In this document: one piece after another, positions 7,066 to 13,399 of the stretch
How the letters are laid out: each line of letters starts with the position of its first letter
Position numbering within the stretch: position 1 is the stretch's first letter
Source of the DNA: DALYCO01 sp964535545
GTDB lineage: Bacteria; Patescibacteriota; Minisyncoccia; Phycocordibacterales; UBA9973
Direction: 5' to 3'
DNA: 14,206 nucleotides
Assembly (NCBI GenBank): GCA_964535545.1
Contig: CAZHUT010000021.1
Coordinates: 1-14,206, forward strand
Made by a program: the position numbers and the translations under genes
The notes under the pieces: model-generated
Databases searched by the model: none
Seen by the model: the letters and a program-made list of their open reading frames with translations, nothing else
Told to the model about the DNA's origin: nothing

Positions 7066-7854
7066 TTATTGAAGGCTTACTTTGAAGACGTCGAAACGAG
7101 GCAACAATTCTGTTTTGACCACCTGACTATAAAATGGAGCCGGCCAGGTGAAATACACTGGCGACTGCTGCTTTGGACCGAGAGCCTGGATCAGTGTCTG
7201 CGATGCGCCGACGGCATTTTCGTCTTTGTCGTACAGAATGGCGATGACAGAAATATTGCGTACACCATAACGGTCTGAAACATTAGTAATTGTGCCGGAA
7301 ACTTTTGGCTTGCTTTCAAAACCTTCCATCTGCGGATTGCTTGGCACGACAGTAATAGTATTGATGCGCGGATCAAGCGAAACCCAGAGCGGATCTTCGG
7401 TGAATTTGAACTCTGCGTATTTTGGAACGCGTGAGCCAACTTGAATGCCGCCTTCGAAAATTGCCGAAGCGCCATTCGGAGCGATGTAGGCTAAGCCTTC
7501 TCGTTCGGTAATGAATTGATGATCGGCATCATAAATCTTGAACTGGTATGGAACATTGCGTGCCGCTGCGTAAATGTTCGGATTCTGAATATACGCAACT
7601 GCGTTGGCAACAGTGCTTGTCACCGGAAAGACACGTGACCATTTCACAACCACATCAGTTGTCTGAAATGCACACAGCTTTGCGCAGCCACCGCCACAAT
7701 CTACTCCCTGTTCGGTGCCATTCTGCTTGCCATCAAAGCAAGTCGGTTCTTTTTGCAATTTTGGAACGATAATAATCGCGGCAATGATGAGGATAATTGC
7801 CAGAAAGCCGCCGACGATCATTAATTGGCGCGAAGCGCCCCACGATAGTGCCAT
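7066..7854 (-). CDS. Membrane-anchored Cys-rich protein upstream of rodA, 262 aa
   Basis: Function unknown. Residues about 11-30 form one N-terminal membrane helix. Immediately outside it is a small cysteine cluster, C39, C53, C57 and C61, within the pattern CFDGxxNxxExxxDCGGxCxxxC. This Asp/Gly/Cys pattern recurs in surface proteins of diverse microbes and is likely disulfide-bonded or metal-binding. The remaining ~200 residues look like two beta-sandwich units, the second starting near KPKVSGTITNVSDRYGVRN, reminiscent of FxLYD/Ig-like extracellular domains. The gene has its own -10 box 9 nt before the ATG and is separated from rodA by one base, so it is probably the first gene of the rodA transcript and may work with RodA at the cell surface. 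Confidence 0.85.
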   Translation of the reverse strand: MALSWGASRQLMIVGGFLAIILIIAAIIIVPKLQKEPTCFDGKQNGTEQGVDCGGGCAKLCAFQTTDVVVKWSRVFPVTSTVANAVAYIQNPNIYAAARNVPYQFKIYDADHQFITEREGLAYIAPNGASAIFEGGIQVGSRVPKYAEFKFTEDPLWVSLDPRINTITVVPSNPQMEGFESKPKVSGTITNVSDRYGVRNISVIAILYDKDENAVGASQTLIQALGPKQQSPVYFTWPAPFYSQVVKTELLPRFDVFKVSLQ

Positions 7855-7863
7855 ATAAACCCT

Positions 7864-7869
7864 AGTATA
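7864..7869 (-). promoter_or_regulatory. -10 box just upstream of the Cys-rich protein/rodA transcript
   Basis: TATACT on the minus strand, 9 nt before the ATG at 7854, the same hexamer and nearly the same spacing as at 1128-1133. No convincing -35 is seen. Between the box and the ATG is AGGG, 5 nt from the start, which could alternatively be a weak ribosome site if transcription began further upstream. Confidence 0.45.
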
Positions 7870-7917
7870 CGCTAAAAGCCGGAGCGAATAAAGTACACGC
7901 TTTCCATAGTATTCTGG

Positions 7918-8157
7918 CTATTTTCCAAAATTCTCAATCGATCCTCCATCTGTCACATTCGTAAATCCAACCTGATTCATAAAGGATTTTGCCATCATTG
8001 AGCGATTACCCGATTCACAATAGAGCGTAATATCTGCATCCTTTGGCAATTCTGGAAATACTCCCTGCATCATATCCATGATGTCATGGTGTATCGCTCC
8101 CTCCACATGGCCGGCATTGAATTCCGGCAACGTGCGCACATCAATGAGGTATTTCAT
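7918..8157 (-). CDS. Single-domain rhodanese-like sulfurtransferase
   Basis: A minimal 79-residue rhodanese domain of PspE/GlpE type. It begins MKYLIDVRTLPEF (the conserved DVR motif, D6 and R8), has HVEGAIHHDI around 17-26, and carries the active-site loop CESGNRS at 47-53, with Cys47 as the persulfide-forming residue and Arg52 in the anion-binding position. There is no signal peptide, so it acts in the cytoplasm. It would transfer sulfane sulfur from a donor to an acceptor. The physiological donor and acceptor cannot be told from sequence. It starts 2 nt after the stop of the two-cysteine anchored protein and is cotranscribed with it. The C-terminus is short compared with GlpE (108 aa) but keeps the last helix region. 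Confidence 0.9.
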   Translation of the reverse strand: MKYLIDVRTLPEFNAGHVEGAIHHDIMDMMQGVFPELPKDADITLYCESGNRSMMAKSFMNQVGFTNVTDGGSIENFGK

Positions 8158-8159
8158 AA

Positions 8160-8696
8160 TTACTGCTGAATTTCCTGAAATGTCACTGAAGTCGGCACCG
8201 CAAATTTTGACTGATCAGCTGACCATGATTCGCAATTGTAATCACCAATCATCTTGTCGTTCCATGAATATGATCCGTTTGCCGAAGCATTGGTATCGCC
8301 TGCCTGATCCTTCACCGCAATCTTATAGCCTGTTGGCGACATTGAAGTCCATGTGTATGCAAATCCATCGCGGACAATGACTGACGTATCGATACTCATC
8401 CCTTGCACTTTTGTTGAGTACTCGCCGCGGATTTTGCCGCCATCGAGGTATACTGTCCCTTCGGTTGACTGTGTCATACCCTGATCAATGTACTGCGTCA
8501 CCGTACACTTGTATGATCCGCCCTGCTTGGCAAAATCAGAAAAAGCCATCTTCTTGCCAGACGTATTTGTGTTCTGTGTCTGTCCTGGCTGGTTGGTATT
8601 TTGTGATGCGCTCTGTGGCTTTCCTTTGGTTATAAAGATAGCGACAGCTGCAATGATAACGACAACTCCCAATATTGAAAGTACTGTTTTATTCAT
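8160..8696 (-). CDS. Membrane-anchored two-cysteine protein of unknown function, 178 aa
   Basis: A hydrophobic segment at about 5-22 anchors the protein. A low-complexity Gln/Asn/Thr/Ser linker follows (about 27-47), then a ~130-residue outer domain of predicted beta type. The only cysteines, C64 (SYKCTVTQ) and C155 (DYNCESWSADQSKFAVP), sit at the two ends of the domain and could form a disulfide. No catalytic motif was recognised. The fold impression is of a LppX/DUF-like ligand- or polymer-binding domain, but this is not established. An extended -10 box lies 6 nt from the ATG. The rhodanese gene follows 2 nt after the stop. Confidence 0.8.
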   Translation of the reverse strand: MNKTVLSILGVVVIIAAVAIFITKGKPQSASQNTNQPGQTQNTNTSGKKMAFSDFAKQGGSYKCTVTQYIDQGMTQSTEGTVYLDGGKIRGEYSTKVQGMSIDTSVIVRDGFAYTWTSMSPTGYKIAVKDQAGDTNASANGSYSWNDKMIGDYNCESWSADQSKFAVPTSVTFQEIQQ

Positions 8697-8702
8697 GGGT
8701 TT

Positions 8703-8711
8703 ATTTTAGCA
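8703..8711 (-). promoter_or_regulatory. Extended -10 box abutting the start codon at 8696
   Basis: TGC-TAAAAT on the minus strand, 6 nt before the ATG. A weak -35 (TTGCTA) lies 15 nt further upstream, overlapping the end of the preceding gene. Transcription starting at the usual distance would begin at or next to the A of ATG. Confidence 0.45.
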
Positions 8712-8722
8712 CAAAACGAGCC

Positions 8723-9298
8723 CTAGCAACCCTTGAGCTTTTTCCGCAATTCCTTGTAATTCGGAACCTGCATGGAAACCAAATTCCAAAATTCTTTTGA
8801 GTGGTTGAATTCCTTGAGATGGCACAATTCATGCACCATGACATAATCAGCCAATTCAGCCGGCAAGAGTGCCAGCTTGTAATTAAAATTCAGATTCCCC
8901 GCCTTGGAACAACTTCCCCAGCGTGATTTTGAGTTGCGGATTGAGATGCGGTTGTACTTGAAACCATATGCGGCATTCAGTTCCGGCAATCGTCGGGTAA
9001 TCAATTCCCTGGCCTGTTCGCGATATTGTAAATACTCTCTGCGAGTTCCGCGCAACAGATATTTCTGATCCGGACCAATGCGGCTCATATAGGCAATCTT
9101 TTTCAAAATCCAATTTGCCTTTTTTGCAATAAAATTCTCAATCATCGAAACCGGCATGCCGAGCGGTGCGGTGGCAGTCAAAGAACCGCCGGGGTGAATG
9201 GAGAGGCGGAGTGAGCGGGCGCGGGAGGAGTGTTTTAGGGTGTATGGGATGGGCACAAGTATGTCTGTTTTACTTCTGAAATACAAATAAATGCTCAT
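8723..9298 (-). CDS. YgjP-like (DUF45/COG1451) zinc-dependent hydrolase
   Basis: The zinc-binding motif HELCHLKEFNH (HExxH with H156, E157, H160, plus the third ligand H166) and the preceding SRWGSC motif (125-130) define the DUF45 family. Members resemble WLM/SprT-type metallopeptidases, and E. coli YgjP has been reported as a UTP pyrophosphatase, so substrate class is open. Numbering is for the 191-residue form starting at the ATG at 9298. The first 14 or so codons overlap the end of the upstream methyltransferase gene and lie in its AT-rich sequence. An internal GTG at 9256 would give 177 residues beginning at (V/M)PIPYTLKHSS and may be the ancestral start. The stop TAG is 14 nt before the next promoter element. 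Confidence 0.88.
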   Translation of the reverse strand: MSIYLYFRSKTDILVPIPYTLKHSSRARSLRLSIHPGGSLTATAPLGMPVSMIENFIAKKANWILKKIAYMSRIGPDQKYLLRGTRREYLQYREQARELITRRLPELNAAYGFKYNRISIRNSKSRWGSCSKAGNLNFNYKLALLPAELADYVMVHELCHLKEFNHSKEFWNLVSMQVPNYKELRKKLKGC

Positions 9299-10022
9299 GC
9301 ATAATTAGTAAGAAATTCGCTTCTTTAGATTTTTTAACCCAAAAACCTGTCGCCTTGCAGTTAAATTGACGTTTAATTATATCCTCTTTCAACAAGAAAC
9401 CAGCATCAAGAAATTTTTGCATAACCTTATATGCCAACGGTTGATATATTTTATTTCGACGAGTATCTCCAATTAAAATGGCACAAAATTTTCCAGGTTT
9501 AAGAACTCGGTATAATTCTCTAGCGACCCCTCCCATTTCATCTGCAAATTTTTCAATACTATGAATATTAGATAAGTCCTCACTAATTTTGCCTTCTGAG
9601 TATTTAATGATATCAGCATACGGTGGATGAGTAAGAATAAAATCAATAGAATTTTCTTGTGCCTTTTGTAAATCTCGAGCATCTCGTTTTAATACTTTTT
9701 GCCAAGATTTATTAGGAACTTTAAATCTTAAAGATTCCCTTGTTCGTTCAAGGGCTTTTTCATTTATGTCAGAACAAATAATATTTCGGTTTAAAATTTT
9801 TGCTTCAATTGCTGTTGTACCGCCGCCAATCATTGGATCAAGTAAAATATCACCTTCTTTTGAATATCTCAAAATCAGATTACGAACAACTTCAGGCGCC
9901 CAATTCCCTCGCCAGTCAGATTTATGGGTAGCCCAATTACCCCGTCGAGGGAAAGCCCACACGGTGGTGCATTCTAGGTCGAACTCCTCTGGATGAAGTT
10001 TTAATTCGTTAGTTTTTACCAT
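9270..10022 (-). CDS. DNA methyltransferase (N6-adenine/N4-cytosine class) of the R-M cassette
   Basis: A 250-residue AdoMet-dependent methyltransferase. The AdoMet-binding motif I is DPMIGGGTT at 62-70, preceded by the motif-X-like GNWAPEVVRNLILRY. The catalytic motif IV is THPPYA at 131-136, with Thr-His in place of the usual Asp or Ser. The motif order X-I-IV is visible. Together with a Dam-type enzyme and an endonuclease it resembles the DpnII layout, in which a second methylase (DpnA) accompanies DpnM, but I cannot show that it targets the same site. It overlaps the endonuclease gene by 14 nt and the downstream hydrolase gene by 29 nt. It is AT-rich in codon use compared with genes outside the cassette. 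Confidence 0.9.
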   Translation of the reverse strand: MVKTNELKLHPEEFDLECTTVWAFPRRGNWATHKSDWRGNWAPEVVRNLILRYSKEGDILLDPMIGGGTTAIEAKILNRNIICSDINEKALERTRESLRFKVPNKSWQKVLKRDARDLQKAQENSIDFILTHPPYADIIKYSEGKISEDLSNIHSIEKFADEMGGVARELYRVLKPGKFCAILIGDTRRNKIYQPLAYKVMQKFLDAGFLLKEDIIKRQFNCKATGFWVKKSKEANFLLIMHEHLFVFQK

Positions 10023-10722
10023 TATTTAAACTTGATAGATCTAATTCAGAAACTACATTATTATTTGTGTAATTTTTTTTAAAGTAAAACGCACGTCGTC
10101 TTACTTTTATGACCCCACCATTTCCATCTGGAGCGTCAGTTCTATCTTGATTATTTTTTCCCTTGGTCTTTGGTTCTATGTAAGTTCCCATAGAACATGA
10201 CAATTTATCCCCATCTCCGCGAATAATATAAGATTGAATTAGTTCCCAATCTTGTCTAAAAATTTGCTGTTTTTCATTATTTGGCGCATCAATAAACCAA
10301 TCTAGTAAGATGTAGTTATCCTGGGAGCTGTTTTTCTTAGTTTTTACATCACGAGGAACACCGTAAACAATCCAGAATATTGTTTCAATTTTATTTCTAA
10401 TTTTTGCAGTCTCCCAAGTCTCTTTTGCGACATCCATAAAGTTAATCATTTTTATTTGGGTTGGTTCTTTAACTTTAAGATTGTGGAGTTGCAGTGGAAG
10501 TACCTTTATTTCAACTTTTAAATCTTCAAGATCTGCCATCGGATTACCATTATTTGTAAGACCAAGAAGATTCTCTAATATTAAACCCGACGCTCCTTTT
10601 TTAAAATGAGAATGATTAGGAACACCTAAATCGGTCAATATTTGACCTATAGTTTTACCCTTATTTTGCTCAATAATATCAATGTATTTTTGAAGGGCTT
10701 TAAGTTTTTTACTTGAAATCAT
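10009..10722 (-). CDS. MutH/Sau3AI-family restriction endonuclease
   Basis: This 237-residue protein carries the MutH-type active site. E50 lies in GLILENLLG, D64 in MADLEDL, and E71 and K73 in VEIKVLP. The spacings (14, 7 and 2 residues) are exactly those of E. coli MutH E56, D70, E77 and K79. MutH and Sau3AI both act at GATC, the former nicking hemimethylated DNA and the latter cutting unmethylated sites. The size is that of MutH (229 aa) rather than of two-domain Sau3AI (489 aa). The flanking methyltransferases and absence of mutS or mutL make a restriction role far more likely than mismatch repair. It starts 24 nt after the Dam-type gene and overlaps the next methyltransferase by 14 nt. 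Confidence 0.9.
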   Translation of the reverse strand: MISSKKLKALQKYIDIIEQNKGKTIGQILTDLGVPNHSHFKKGASGLILENLLGLTNNGNPMADLEDLKVEIKVLPLQLHNLKVKEPTQIKMINFMDVAKETWETAKIRNKIETIFWIVYGVPRDVKTKKNSSQDNYILLDWFIDAPNNEKQQIFRQDWELIQSYIIRGDGDKLSCSMGTYIEPKTKGKNNQDRTDAPDGNGGVIKVRRRAFYFKKNYTNNNVVSELDLSSLNNGKN

Positions 10723-10746
10723 TGCTGTATAAACAGAAAGTTGAAA

Positions 10747-11712
10747 CTAATAATTCGTAATAACAACTTCTGTAATCTTACCCCTTCCTGAGGCTTTTGC
10801 ATTAACTGCACGTCCGGCCAATACGGAATTTATTCGTATTTTTTTACTTTGGATTTCAGAATAAATCTTATTTATAAATGACGTGTCTGAATTAGAGAGC
10901 ATTACGAAACAACCTTTTTTATCAAGTGCAACAAAAATATCACGTAGTTCAATCTGTTCTTTTTCTAAAAAAGCATCTGCAGTATATGCGGTAAACGAAG
11001 ATGTTCTACTTACAGGATAATATGGAGGATCAAAATAAACAAAATCACCCTTTTTAGCTTTCTTTAAAACTTCTTTATAATCCTGATGTTTAATAGTTAC
11101 ATTTTGAAGTGCCTCTGACACGCGTCGAAGGTTTACTTCGTCACAAATCAAAGGATTTTTATTTTTACCAAATGGAACATTAAACTGTCCAGAACGATTT
11201 ACACGATACAACCCGTTAAAGCATGTTCGGTTAAGATAAATAAATCTCGATGCAATTTCAATATCAGATAGTTTTGATACATCTTTGGCGCGAATTTTCA
11301 AAAAATATTCCTTTGATACCTTATGTTTCTGTAGAGATTTTATTAATCCGTCAACATCAGACTTAATAATATTGTATGTAGTCACCAACTCCTTATTTAG
11401 ATCGGATAAAATCGCATTCTTAGGTAGTAAATCAAAAAAAACCGCGCCACCACCAACAAATGGCTCATGATATGTATTTTTGAGTGGATCAAACAATTCT
11501 GGGGGGAACAGATTTCTTAATCGAAACTGAGCTAATAACTGGCGCTTACCTCCCACCCATTTTACAAATGGCTTTGGTTTATTCGCTATTATTTCGGAAA
11601 TCTGCTCAAAAATCCGATCAGTCTTTTTTATAGAACCGACCAGCTTGCGCGCATAAATAGCATTGATATCAAAGCTTTTTTGCAGTTCTTTGACTATTTC
11701 GCTATTACTCAT
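10747..11712 (-). CDS. Dam-type (D12 class) DNA adenine methyltransferase
   Basis: This enzyme transfers a methyl group from AdoMet to adenine N6, in this family most often in GATC. In the 321-residue protein, motif X is KPFVKWVGGKRQLL (about 47-60), motif I is EPFVGGGAVFFDL (83-95), the target-recognition part includes NRTCFNGLYRVNRSG (161-175), and the catalytic motif IV is DPPYYP (228-233). It protects the host from the neighbouring endonuclease. About 45 residues precede motif X, longer than the few residues found in Dam or DpnM. They are helical and charged (MSNSEIVKELQKSF...) and have no assigned function. It is the first gene of the AT-rich cassette, with a TATTAT hexamer 6 nt before the ATG. 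Confidence 0.95.
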   Translation of the reverse strand: MSNSEIVKELQKSFDINAIYARKLVGSIKKTDRIFEQISEIIANKPKPFVKWVGGKRQLLAQFRLRNLFPPELFDPLKNTYHEPFVGGGAVFFDLLPKNAILSDLNKELVTTYNIIKSDVDGLIKSLQKHKVSKEYFLKIRAKDVSKLSDIEIASRFIYLNRTCFNGLYRVNRSGQFNVPFGKNKNPLICDEVNLRRVSEALQNVTIKHQDYKEVLKKAKKGDFVYFDPPYYPVSRTSSFTAYTADAFLEKEQIELRDIFVALDKKGCFVMLSNSDTSFINKIYSEIQSKKIRINSVLAGRAVNAKASGRGKITEVVITNY

Positions 11713-11718
11713 ATATCC

Positions 11719-11724
11719 ATAATA
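11719..11724 (-). promoter_or_regulatory. -10-like box upstream of the R-M cassette
   Basis: TATTAT on the minus strand, 6 nt before the ATG at 11712. A TTGTCA element is present at 11749-11754, but it is 24 nt from this hexamer and therefore too far away to be its -35. The 85-nt gap between the cassette and the DUF1295 gene holds no other recognisable signal. Confidence 0.35.
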
Positions 11725-11797
11725 CCATAGTTAAGACGCGGCTAATAATTGACAACCGGCACTAGGATAGCACTATTTTATGAAGAAAATATAAAGT

Positions 11798-12589
11798 TTA
11801 TTTCCTAACCCACAAAACGAAAACATTAGTCCTCTTCTTATACTCCTCAAACCCCGGCAGCCGTTCCATCCCCTTCTCCGTCATCGGCACCCCAGATACG
11901 AATCGGAGGAGGAATGTGATCGTTACCGGCCCAATGATTGCCGGCAGCCAAAATGGCGCGCCGATGGCCATTATCCAGACGCCCCACCATTGAACGGCTT
12001 CGCCAAAATAGTTTGGATGGCGGGAGTAACTCCAGAGACCCTTTTGGCAGATGCTCGGTATAGTTGCCTTTTTGAGGTGTGCAGCCAAATCTTCATCCGC
12101 TGTTTTTTCTATCAGGAAGCCGGTCACCCACACCAAGAGACCAAGTCCCACCCAGAGTGGTCGTAACGGTCCAAATGTTCCGAGGACAATCAATGGCGCA
12201 GCGATAACGAAAGCGAGAATGCCTTGAAGGAAAAAGACTTGAAGAAATGAGCGGACGTAGAAGTACCAGCCGTTGCCCCAGGCGGCGCGCCAGGCAAGGT
12301 AGCGCTTGTCTTCACCGGACACGGCATGGCGCGCCGCGATATGTGACGAGAGACGGAAGCCCCAGATGAGGACGACGAGAATGGGCATGAGACGGAGATC
12401 AACACGCGGCCAGTGGAGTGCATACGTGCCGACGGCAATCATGATGAAGTACGATGCCCAGCCGATATCTGCCACGTCATTGCGGTGCTTAACAAGGCTG
12501 ACAATATACCAAATGATGGCGAGCAGTATAACACCGACAGCTGCAGCGATTAGCGACTGAATAAGAGAAAAAACGAATGGATCAATCAT
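11798..12589 (-). CDS. DUF1295 membrane protein (steroid 5-alpha-reductase/ICMT fold)
   Basis: A 263-residue integral membrane protein with about seven hydrophobic segments. The C-terminal motif GLWSYSRHPNYFGE at 184-197 is diagnostic of DUF1295 and the wider group that includes isoprenylcysteine carboxyl methyltransferases, NnrU-like proteins and steroid 5-alpha-reductases. The N-terminal DIGWASYF region is also typical. The family binds AdoMet or NAD(P)H and modifies lipidic substrates, but the substrate of bacterial DUF1295 members is not known, so only a lipid-modifying role can be suggested. It is GC-richer than the adjacent R-M cassette, with native-looking codon use. It is divergent from the plus-strand gene at 12684. 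Confidence 0.9.
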   Translation of the reverse strand: MIDPFVFSLIQSLIAAAVGVILLAIIWYIVSLVKHRNDVADIGWASYFIMIAVGTYALHWPRVDLRLMPILVVLIWGFRLSSHIAARHAVSGEDKRYLAWRAAWGNGWYFYVRSFLQVFFLQGILAFVIAAPLIVLGTFGPLRPLWVGLGLLVWVTGFLIEKTADEDLAAHLKKATIPSICQKGLWSYSRHPNYFGEAVQWWGVWIMAIGAPFWLPAIIGPVTITFLLRFVSGVPMTEKGMERLPGFEEYKKRTNVFVLWVRK

Positions 12590-12596
12590 GACATCT

Positions 12597-12602
12597 ATAA
12601 TA
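12597..12602 (-). promoter_or_regulatory. -10-like box of the DUF1295 gene
   Basis: TATTAT on the minus strand preceded by TGT, 7 nt before the ATG at 12589. No good -35 is seen. The spacing is again that of a leaderless transcript. Confidence 0.4.
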
Positions 12603-12635
12603 ACACAGTCTTTTCAGCTTTAGTGTGATTTGAGG

Positions 12636-12641
12636 TATACT
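12636..12641 (+). promoter_or_regulatory. -10 box of the plus-strand gene at 12684
   Basis: TATACT on the plus strand, 42 nt before the ATG, without a clear -35 hexamer. The leader contains a small dyad, GTAGT-ACAA-ACTAC at 12655-12668, which could be an operator or a weak hairpin. Unlike the other -10 boxes in the window, this one allows a normal leader. Confidence 0.4.
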
Positions 12642-12683
12642 AGATTTTACTAATGTAGTACAAACTACTATCCAGCCCAAAAT

Positions 12684-13157
12684 ATGAAAATAATCTTTAC
12701 CAAAATTTCACCCACCCATCACAGCCTGGAATTGCTGCGCGATGACGGCAGCTGCGAATACACCGAGATCGAAACCAAAACCTTCATGCCGCACGATCTC
12801 ATCCACTACGCGTTTGAATCAGAAGCGGGATTGCAGAATTCCTTTTGGGGCTTGCTGGATAAGGACAAAACACTGGCTGAGTTGAACGACAAACAATTCC
12901 TCACTGACCTCATCCAATCGAATTCTGAGATTGCTCAGACGGAAATGATTACAGGCATTCTCCATGGTCTTGCAAAAGGAGAAGCTACCGTTGAACAAAC
13001 AATGGCCGGCGTAGAAAATGCCTTCTCAGCCAAAAGTATTCCCGTGCCCGATTACCTCACGAGAGATTTTCTCACCAAACTAAAAGAACGTTTCCGACAG
13101 TTGCTTGGAAAATGGAGTGCGATGAAAAAAGGAGAAAAGATGGAGTTGGAATTCTAA
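12684..13157 (+). CDS. Conserved-looking cytoplasmic protein of unknown function, 157 aa
   Basis: This is the only gene on the plus strand. The product is soluble, charged and mostly helical in its second half, beginning MKIIFTKISPTHHSLELLRD and ending with a Lys/Glu-rich tail (MKKGEKMELEF). There is no signal peptide, membrane helix or recognisable catalytic motif. The first ~45 residues look like a beta-sheet unit (IIFTKISPTHHSLELL, CEYTEIETKTF). The helical remainder has no visible repeat. Codon use resembles the flanking genes. It is probably transcribed alone, from a promoter in the divergent gap to a terminator immediately after the stop, and converges on the rRNA operon. I do not recognise the family. 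Confidence 0.8.
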   Translation: MKIIFTKISPTHHSLELLRDDGSCEYTEIETKTFMPHDLIHYAFESEAGLQNSFWGLLDKDKTLAELNDKQFLTDLIQSNSEIAQTEMITGILHGLAKGEATVEQTMAGVENAFSAKSIPVPDYLTRDFLTKLKERFRQLLGKWSAMKKGEKMELEF

Positions 13158-13161
13158 AACT

Positions 13162-13191
13162 AAAACACCCGAGTCATAACTCGGGTGTTTT
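13162..13191. terminator. Bidirectional terminator between the 12684 gene and the rRNA operon
   Basis: A 13-bp perfect stem, 13162-13174 with 13179-13191 (core CACCCGAGT/ACTCGGGTG), has a CATA loop and A/T tracts on both sides. It therefore ends in a T-run on either strand. It lies 4 nt after the plus-strand stop and 18 nt after the 5S 3' end, so it can terminate both convergent transcripts. Confidence 0.88.
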
Positions 13192-13209
13192 AAACAAAAA
13201 ATCCATTAC

Positions 13210-13326
<117 letters not shown>

Positions 13327-13377
13327 ATAATGGAAATTATTTTGGTTTGTATATTTAATGTGTGCGATTGGTATGAA

Positions 13378-13397
13378 GCAAGTTCGCATAAACTTGC
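13378..13397 (-). other. Hairpin in the 23S-5S spacer
   Basis: A perfect 7-bp stem (GCAAGTT/AACTTGC, loop CGCATA) lies at or just past the 23S 3' end. It has no T-run. It may be part of a processing stem or of the last 23S helix. The exact 23S terminus cannot be set from this window because its 5' pairing partner is outside. Confidence 0.4.
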
Positions 13398-13399
13398 AT

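Noticed and set aside
11713..11797. Attachment site or direct repeats flanking the R-M cassette
   Set aside because: I compared the sequence near 9240-9300 with 11713-11797 by eye and found no shared repeat of useful length.
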